A DNA stretch of 27,256 nt, from the IMG/VR virus record IMGVR_UViG_3300006927_000060, positions 1 through 27,256 of that record; one strand, given 5' to 3'. Below the pieces are notes generated by a model. It had not been told where the DNA came from. It saw nothing but the letters and a program-made list of their open reading frames with translations, and did not search any database. The translations under genes were made by a program, and so were the position numbers. Positions 1-7,500 of the stretch are shown piece by piece; position 1 is the first letter of the stretch; each line of letters opens with the position of its first letter. The DNA is from a virus.

Positions 1-1
1 A

Positions 2-1033
2 TCAGAAGATTCATATCTACTAATAGTATCAATGGAACCAATAGCAATAACCGGTGATAGACAAATCGTGAATTATTCAGATTCACCGGGTGCAACAAAT
101 GAATTCTATTGGGGCAATAATGGTTGCTCGTGGGGACCGCTATATAATAATTACGGAATATATGACGAAATCGATGATGGGTATGCTAAAAATTATTTAA
201 CCTACAAAGAGGGCTTTTGGTATAATTCAATTGTTGGTGCTCCATCGCTAGATAATATAATTCCAAATTCTTTTACTAGCCAAAAGAGAGCAACATTAAT
301 ATCAAATAATCCATATGATAAGTTGATGACAAGACCTATACAATCTATAAATGGTCTTTGGCATCGGAATTGGGGATTATATAATACCATAAGAATGATA
401 TCCGCAGATAATATTTTATATCATGGTTATACTTCATCATCCCCCAATGCATACACATCTTCTGATTATGGACCAGGATTGACGAGTGATTATATCTCAG
501 CCATGCGAGCAATTAGGTTACTAGACGATGGTATAACTTCAGAATCTCAAGGAAACACAGCAAACCCAAATAATATAAGTGGATGGTATGTTCCTAGCCA
601 TGATGAATTAGCATTCATGGCTGCTAATTGCGTATTAGATGATTATAATCCATATGGATTTAATTTAAATATTAAACTTCTAGAAGAGGGCGGATCTCCA
701 TTAGATGGAATTATGTGGTCCTCAACTGGGGCATTTGATACATCATATTATGGAATAATTGGTAACGACACACATGATTTAATGGATGGTATCTACTCTA
801 ATGTTGGATTAAGTGCAGGTTCTATGGCGTGGTGTGTTAATTTTGATTCGAATGGAATTATAAATAATTTTAAGTCTATTAAAAGAAATCGAACAAAAGA
901 ATTAGCCCAAGTAAGACCAGTACGTCTAATACGTTGTGATAAAAGATACCACACCGACAAAGAAAGCAATGGAGATAAACTGTGGCGTCTTCCTCCGGTA
1001 TATAGAGATAAAGATAGAGGGATCAACCAGTAA
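2..1033 (+). CDS. Adhesin/tail-fibre-like protein with DUF1566-like C-terminal domain (5' end outside window)
   Basis: The frame is open from the left edge, so the true start probably lies outside the window; the first ATG inside is at 32 but has no convincing ribosome site. The last ~150 residues carry the pattern of DUF1566/Fib_succ_major-type domains: WYVPSHDELAF (bases ~583-615), then MWSST (~714-728), then VRPVRLIR (~910-935). In bacterial and phage proteins this C-type-lectin-like module sits at the C-terminus of surface or fibre proteins. The product is rich in Asn, Tyr, Ser and Gly and has no membrane segment. It is followed by a second protein ending in the same kind of domain; TAATG joins the two genes, so they are probably translated together. 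Inferred role: distal part of a tail fibre or other virion adhesin. The domain call is fairly sure; the fibre role is contextual. Confidence 0.6.
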   Translation, partial: SEDSYLLIVSMEPIAITGDRQIVNYSDSPGATNEFYWGNNGCSWGPLYNNYGIYDEIDDGYAKNYLTYKEGFWYNSIVGAPSLDNIIPNSFTSQKRATLISNNPYDKLMTRPIQSINGLWHRNWGLYNTIRMISADNILYHGYTSSSPNAYTSSDYGPGLTSDYISAMRAIRLLDDGITSESQGNTANPNNISGWYVPSHDELAFMAANCVLDDYNPYGFNLNIKLLEEGGSPLDGIMWSSTGAFDTSYYGIIGNDTHDLMDGIYSNVGLSAGSMAWCVNFDSNGIINNFKSIKRNRTKELAQVRPVRLIRCDKRYHTDKESNGDKLWRLPPVYRDKDRGINQ

Positions 1034-4000
1034 TGATAATTGGAAGTAGCAGAATTCCCGTAGTTGGATCCAGAGGACCAACTGGTCCCACTGGCCCTAC
1101 TGGACCAACTGGTCCCACTGGATCTACTGGAACGACCGGAAACGCTGGTTCTAGAGGTGTAGGTATCTCTGATGTAATATCACCAACTATATTATATCCC
1201 AATGTTGTGTTTAATATTAGTGATGGGACAACTATCGATATACCATTTGAGAATTTCTTCGAGGAGGAGTCCGTAGATCCTGGCTCATTGAATATAGTTC
1301 CTGCAATAGTGGGAAATACATATGGAAATATTCTACAATCAATATCTGGTAGGACTGCTTATTTTAAATCAATATATGGTGGAAGTGGAATAACTGTAGA
1401 AGAAATTGACAACACACTTTATATTAGTGGGGTCACCACTGAGTATGGAACTATTGGGACAACTGGTAGTAATTTTGTCTATATTTATTCTGGTTTGTCG
1501 GGACATGGAACAGACAAATATACAAGATTTGATTATCTTGAATCTGGTAGTACTTTTGGAAATGTATACCATCTTGGTGGAGATTTTGTAGAGAGTACTA
1601 ATACTGGAAATATAATCAGTAATCATAATGTGCCTCCTACCAATACACATGAAATAAAAAATGACTTAACCGTTTCTGAAAGATTTAGAGCAATACCGTT
1701 TGCCCATTATTCTCATACTACTGGAAATACATTTGGAATAAATTTGGGCATATCTGCTGGTTCTGAGTCGGTTTATTATTTTAAAAAGACAGAACCAATT
1801 GTAGATCCGTTTGGTTCGTCCTTCTCCGCAACTATTGGGTCATGTTGCTTGTGTGATAATGAGACAGATGAACTTAATAGTATTTGTGTGGATTATACTA
1901 CAGAAGCATATTGTAATTCTATGGGTGGTTCGTTTAATGAAGTTTCATGTGAAAATAGACCAGAAGGTCCAAATTGCTCTTCTGTTGGAAGTTGCTGTTT
2001 ATATGGCCAATGCTTTTCAACAACAGAGAATAAATGTTTTTCGGTGAATGGATCATTCATTGATTTACCATGTGGTTCTTTTAGTTGTCCTGATCCGTGT
2101 TCGTTTGAATCTGGAGCGTGTTGTATAGAAGGTTCGTGCTTTGGATTCGACGAAGATACATGTTCCGCGTTAGGTGGTATGTGGTATGATATGGTGTGTA
2201 ATGATGTTCTCTGTTGTATGGGAGGAACAAATAGAGGGGCGTGTTGTCATACAGATGTGCCACCGTGTACAGAAAACGGCTGTCCTTCCACACCTGAAGG
2301 TATTTTTAGATGTATGCAGATGAATCCTCTCGAATGCTCACAAACTGATGGTGTATTCTATGGGTTTGGTACACAATGTTGTGATATAAATTTATTACCG
2401 GTGGGCTGTGTTGAGTGTTGTTCTTTCCCAGGAGAAACAAACAAAAGAGCATGTTGTATTCCAAACAGTAGTGGTGATGAATATAGTTGCGTTCGTGTGA
2501 CTGAAGTTGAATGTATTTCTATGGGGGGAATATTTAATTCTGAAATCCCAACGTGCTTAGGTTCCCCCTGTTCGCAATACGAAGGTTTTGAAATGAGGAA
2601 ATATAGTGATAATCCATTTTCTTCTTCTGTGCCAACATGTAATCCTTGTTTGAATTCAGATCCGAATGATAATAGTGTATCGTATGTTCCTGGACAATAT
2701 TATGAAGAACTTGGTGGATATTTCATTGGTTATATGGGACTGGATAATCCTTGTGATTATAGTGACGTTCTACAAACCTCAAATTATCCTTTGGCAAAAG
2801 GACAAATTAAAAAACAAATAGAAAAACACACAAGAAACACCATAAATTATCTTCCAGGAATGGATTGGGATAGTTCTGATATTAATTCAGATCTTCCTGG
2901 ACCCGAATTGGATAATTCATATCTTTCATATAAAACCAAATATACAGACAAAGAACCAAACACAAATATAAAAAGAGGATGGAACCCATTTGAGGACCAT
3001 TTAACACCAAACATGGTCTATTCGTACACATTAACAAATTCCAATTATGTTTCTGGTCTCTTTTCGGATATGTTTGATATATGTTCCATTAATCCACCCA
3101 CAGATTCTTCGTGCAAAACAGACAAGGGAGATAACCAATTTTTACATAATGTATATTTCCCCAATCTATATGGATGTCCTGCTGGAAATTTGATTAGTCC
3201 TGGTGAAAGTTATTATCAAGATTTTTATAAAGAAATTCCATATAGTAAATATTGTAACGCTCATAATAAATGGCATATTAATAAATTTGATGAAATAATA
3301 TATCCTTCCTTGGTTTCTTTATATGGGTGGACTGAAGGATCCCGAAACAACCCAATACATCTTGATAATTCAGATTATGTGCATTTTGCAAATCAAATAT
3401 ACGGTCAAGATAAACTTCATAGAAGATGGGCACTCGTGATGAGTCCCGTAGATATTATAAACCCAAATAATCTTTCCGGCGAAACCAACTACCAATTGCG
3501 GTGGGGTATGATGCAAAATGGATCTGTTAATTCTGATGGTAAAAGTAAAACAAGAATTATCGAAACCACAGAATATGACGGTTTATTAAACACAAGAATG
3601 TTTGACAATACATCCTATGAAAATAACTTATGGTTCTTTGGTGATAATTTAGATTATGAAAAGTGGGAACATAACATAAACAACAATTGGGATTCATCTG
3701 TTTCACGAATTGATATAAACAATTCTTCGGAAATGTTTAAAACTGAATTTGAGAACATGTGGAAGAAAATTAACACAAACAATAGTTGTTTGTGGCAAGT
3801 ATCAAATATAAACACCAATGGTGGCATTATGAATGATTCTGATAAATTTGAATATTCTAGTGGATTTGAAGATTGGTATATCCCAAGTATGTCTGAATTA
3901 GGATATGTTTACTGGGCAACTAAAAATACCAATTTAAATAATAATCTATCAGCAAATAATCACAAACCAGTGAGAGAAGAATTATATTGGTCCTCTACCA

Positions 4001-4512
4001 GTGCCGACAGGTGGTATATCAACCCATCTGATGGAACATATGTTAGACCAACAAAAAAGAATTTCAATTGGAATTGGGATAACTTTATTGGATATGATGG
4101 AAATGGTGGTCCGGATGAAAATTATTTTAACACCATGGAAACAGTTTTGAGTGGTTTGCCGGACAATGATCCAAACATTGATAAAGACGAAATAATAAGA
4201 AAGTCGGGAAATGCCCACAGAATGTCATGCCAAGTATTTAATGGAATTAATCCTATTATCAACCACCATCTCTGTGGTTATGATGAAAACAGTACATGTG
4301 AAGGAATGGTGGTAACACCATTCAGAGATGAAGAAATAGCATCTCTTAGATTAATAAGAAGAGTTTTAGTTTATACTTCTGAGAGTGACTCCTGGATGAA
4401 TGATTATAATCCAGGTGATGTTGGAATCTCACGAAAATCATACACGAAAGAACCGGCTTGGAAAAACAACAATCATCCTAATGATGGGATGAAAGGTTGT
4501 CTAAATAGTTAA
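1033..4512 (+). CDS. Modular adhesin: collagen-like N-terminus, Cys-rich repeats, DUF1566-like C-terminus
   Basis: 1159 residues. The start codon overlaps the previous stop (TAATG), with AGAGGGA about 11 bases before. Visible modules: residues 12-42, Gly-x-y collagen-like run dominated by Gly-Pro-Thr; ~90-135, a beta-rich segment (FKSIYGGSGITVEE) shared with the next gene; ~269-515, five cysteine-rich units beginning GSCC, GACC or RACC with the spacing CC-x-C-x-C-GG-x-C; ~520-900, unassigned Asn/Tyr-rich sequence; ~916-1113, a DUF1566-like domain with WYIPSMSELG, LYWSST and a closing LRLIRR. There is no signal peptide or membrane segment. Collagen-like triplets are common at the virion-proximal part of phage fibres, where they trimerise. 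Inferred role: a trimeric virion fibre carrying a receptor-binding tip. Modules are read directly; the virion location is inferred from the T4-like structural neighbours. Confidence 0.65.
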   Translation: MIIGSSRIPVVGSRGPTGPTGPTGPTGPTGSTGTTGNAGSRGVGISDVISPTILYPNVVFNISDGTTIDIPFENFFEEESVDPGSLNIVPAIVGNTYGNILQSISGRTAYFKSIYGGSGITVEEIDNTLYISGVTTEYGTIGTTGSNFVYIYSGLSGHGTDKYTRFDYLESGSTFGNVYHLGGDFVESTNTGNIISNHNVPPTNTHEIKNDLTVSERFRAIPFAHYSHTTGNTFGINLGISAGSESVYYFKKTEPIVDPFGSSFSATIGSCCLCDNETDELNSICVDYTTEAYCNSMGGSFNEVSCENRPEGPNCSSVGSCCLYGQCFSTTENKCFSVNGSFIDLPCGSFSCPDPCSFESGACCIEGSCFGFDEDTCSALGGMWYDMVCNDVLCCMGGTNRGACCHTDVPPCTENGCPSTPEGIFRCMQMNPLECSQTDGVFYGFGTQCCDINLLPVGCVECCSFPGETNKRACCIPNSSGDEYSCVRVTEVECISMGGIFNSEIPTCLGSPCSQYEGFEMRKYSDNPFSSSVPTCNPCLNSDPNDNSVSYVPGQYYEELGGYFIGYMGLDNPCDYSDVLQTSNYPLAKGQIKKQIEKHTRNTINYLPGMDWDSSDINSDLPGPELDNSYLSYKTKYTDKEPNTNIKRGWNPFEDHLTPNMVYSYTLTNSNYVSGLFSDMFDICSINPPTDSSCKTDKGDNQFLHNVYFPNLYGCPAGNLISPGESYYQDFYKEIPYSKYCNAHNKWHINKFDEIIYPSLVSLYGWTEGSRNNPIHLDNSDYVHFANQIYGQDKLHRRWALVMSPVDIINPNNLSGETNYQLRWGMMQNGSVNSDGKSKTRIIETTEYDGLLNTRMFDNTSYENNLWFFGDNLDYEKWEHNINNNWDSSVSRIDINNSSEMFKTEFENMWKKINTNNSCLWQVSNINTNGGIMNDSDKFEYSSGFEDWYIPSMSELGYVYWATKNTNLNNNLSANNHKPVREELYWSSTSADRWYINPSDGTYVRPTKKNFNWNWDNFIGYDGNGGPDENYFNTMETVLSGLPDNDPNIDKDEIIRKSGNAHRMSCQVFNGINPIINHHLCGYDENSTCEGMVVTPFRDEEIASLRLIRRVLVYTSESDSWMNDYNPGDVGISRKSYTKEPAWKNNNHPNDGMKGCLNS
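1066..1158 (+). repeat. Collagen-like Gly-Pro-Thr triplet repeat in the second adhesin gene
   Basis: Imperfect 9-base direct repeats of the form GGNCCNACT encode Gly-Pro-Thr triplets, decaying into Gly-Ser-Thr, Gly-Thr-Thr and Gly-Asn-Ala. Third-base differences between copies suggest the repeat is maintained at the protein level, though slippage could still change its length. Confidence 0.8.
1837..2577 (+). repeat. Five cysteine-rich GACC-type protein repeats
   Basis: Units open at GSCC, GSCC, GACC, GACC and RACC, each about 40-70 residues, with cysteines recurring at similar spacing and often a GG-x-F/W motif before the fourth or fifth cysteine. The same unit is hugely expanded in the next gene. 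Confidence 0.75.
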
Positions 4513-4532
4513 AATAGTATGGGAAATTATTC

Positions 4533-7500
4533 ATGGTTTATATTGGAAGTAGTCGAGTATATCCAAATAACACAGAAGGAATGATAGGTCCAACTGGTCC
4601 GTCAGGTCCAATGGGACCAGTCGGGTCTTTTGATGGATCTACTTCTGGTCTTACCGGCCCAACTGGACCAACAGGATATTATATAGTAGAGGGATATACT
4701 GCAAGTGATTCTTTCCATATTAAATTATCAAATGATATTGGATTTACTCTTGACAATTTATTAGATTTAGAAAACAATCTATATGATGCATATGGTATTA
4801 CGATGCCTGTGCCTGTTGGGTTTACTGGTGGAAATATTTTTGATGAGTATTTACAAGGTGCTTCTGGGACTACATTCTTTTTTAAATCAATAACCGGCGG
4901 AGCAAATATAACAGTAACTTCGACGGACAATAGTATTATTATTAAAAGTTCGTCAAATTCGTTCTCTGGGGTAACTCTTGGTGCAATAACTGACGAAAAG
5001 GTAATTATAACATCTTCTTCAAATAGTGATGCTTTACAGGATCAAGTGATATCATCATCTATAAGTATAATACCCGAATCTGGTATTACTGGTGCTCTTG
5101 ATTTAGAATATAATAATGTATTCAATCCATATTCTTTGAATAAACTTTCTGTTGGACCAATCCAAGAAACTGAACTTGTTGGTATTACAGGTGGTCCATG
5201 TTTAGGTGGTCCTTGTGTTCAGGGAGAAGGTATACTTTTAGATATTCGTGATGGTTCTGTTATTAAAATAGCAACACCAATAGGCATTCAGGGTATTACT
5301 GGAGAATTTAATAGTCTAGGGTGGTTTTCTTTTACTGCGTTCATTGACGGCAATGATCTGTGGGACGTACCATCTGATATAAAATTTGAAAATGACACTT
5401 CTCTTGGATGTGGTTTAAATATTGTTCATTTTACTTATGATCCAACATTATCATCTTCTAATTGGAAAGCATCTTTAGTTTCAAAAAACTACAATAAAGA
5501 CGATTGTCCAATTATAGAAAACTCAATTGGTTCATGCTGCTACATAAATGAATCTGGATCACAAGAGTGTTTGGAGTATATGACTAGTGAAGATTGCACA
5601 ATCAATTATGGTGGTAATTTTTCTTTATTGACACCATGCTCTTCTTCCTGTTCTGAATTAATAATAGGAATTTGTTGCATTGGTCCAGATTGTCACCAAG
5701 ATATGTCAAACACAGAATGTGATTATTTTGGAGGAATTTTCTGGGATTATATTCCATGTCCACCAAATAGTTCTTATGGAGTGTGCTGCCTTTCTGGTAA
5801 TAGGTGTGAGACAAACACATTAATAGGATATTGTGATTCTTCTGGTGGAACGTGGTATTCTTATGATGTTGGTGCTGATTGTGGTTGGTGTTTAGATAAA
5901 CCTGAAGATACGGGTGCATGTTGTCCTGCCAATAGTGGGGACTGTTATCAAACAACTGGAGACAAATGTATCTCTCCATGGAATTTCTTAGGAGTAGGAA
6001 CCGAGTGTTCACAATGTGGTAATATTCTGGGTTCGGCTTGCTCGACGGAGGTGACAAGTTGTATAGACAATATCACCAACGATGAAAGCCCAGGATACCC
6101 ATATATTTGGTCTCCTGTTCCTTGCTCACAAAATAATACTTGTAGTTCCGGAGCATGTTGTACACCAGACAACGGGGGTGATTTTTTCACTTGCAGATCA
6201 AATATACTGGGATATAATTGTACTGGTACATTCTACCCAAATACTAGTTGTAGTGGATTAAGTGATGAACAATGTCCGGCGGCACCGGAAGATCATGATT
6301 TCTGGTGTTGCACGTTGTACGCCGTGTGTAGTGGTTATGACTGCTGCTCTGATTGTACGCTCGGGAAGTGTTTAGATCCCAATGATGATTGCAGCGCTTG
6401 TTGTTATGCAGCGGCCAAAGGCTGGTTCCTTGACGGCAACCCACCCGGTAATTATGTTTGTACGGGGCCATATAACACGCAAGACTATGATCCATCTGTT
6501 CAATGTCCTTCGTGGGTTATAGATCAAGAGTTAATTTATCCCCCCTGCAACGCCACTTGCACGGCCGGTTCGGGCTGTGATGATGTTTGTACTGGAAGTG
6601 TATATGTAGATGATGAGTATGTTTACGCATGTCCATCCTGCGGCGGTTGTGCTGGGTCTGAATGTCCTGGTTGTTGCACCGGCGTCTCCGAGGCGGCAAG
6701 AACAGCCGAAGATGTGACAAATTGTGCTGATTGCGATGTTGTTGGTGAAGATTTCTGCTGTGATCCGTGTCAACAAACCGGATCTTGTTGTGTTAATGTT
6801 GCAACAGATGATCTTCAAGATGAATATATTTGCATAATACCAACACTGGACGACGGAACTCCATTTGGATGTATAAGTGAACTTCAGTGTGAAATTTTAG
6901 ATGGAACTTGGGTAGAGGGTGGCGTTTGTGGTGAGATTGATTGTTGTGAACATATGCCTTTGTTGGGCGCGTGTTGTGTGTTTGATAATTCGTTAAATCA
7001 ATATATTTGTACTATTGCAACACCGACAAATTGTCTTAATTCTGGTGGTCTCTTTATGGGACATGAAACATCCTGTGATGATATGTTGTGTGGATGTGAA
7101 GCATATGGTGCATGTTGTATTCCTAACTTTGATAATTCGACGTACACATGTGAAGAAACTACTGGAACTAATTGTACACAATTAGAAGGAATATTTGTAG
7201 AAAATTCACTATGTGGAAATACTGATTGTAATGAAATATCATTCACTGGTGCTTGTTGTAATGAATATTATGGAACATGCGCAGATAACGTTTCTATTAC
7301 TGATTGTACTGGAACTTTTCACTTCCAAGATACCTGCGATAGTATTGTTAAAAATAACAGTCTACTATTAGATCCCAGATTAGATCCCACAGATTCACAA
7401 GAAAATAGTTTCAATACATCCTATCTTCAATGGAAAGCGTGGCCCGGCAAAAGTCAATATCCCTTTGGTGCAGAGTGTGAAGATTTATCTTGTTCTTATT

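Noticed and set aside
580-4380. Diversity-generating retroelement acting on the DUF1566-like tips
   Set aside because: Lectin-fold tips of this type can be such targets and the tips are Asn-rich, but no reverse transcriptase, template repeat or near-duplicate variable repeat is visible in the window.
5602-6057. 151-codon open frame on the minus strand
   Set aside because: Also a shadow of the Cys-rich gene; composition is His/Asn/Tyr-rich and unlike a protein, with no supporting context.
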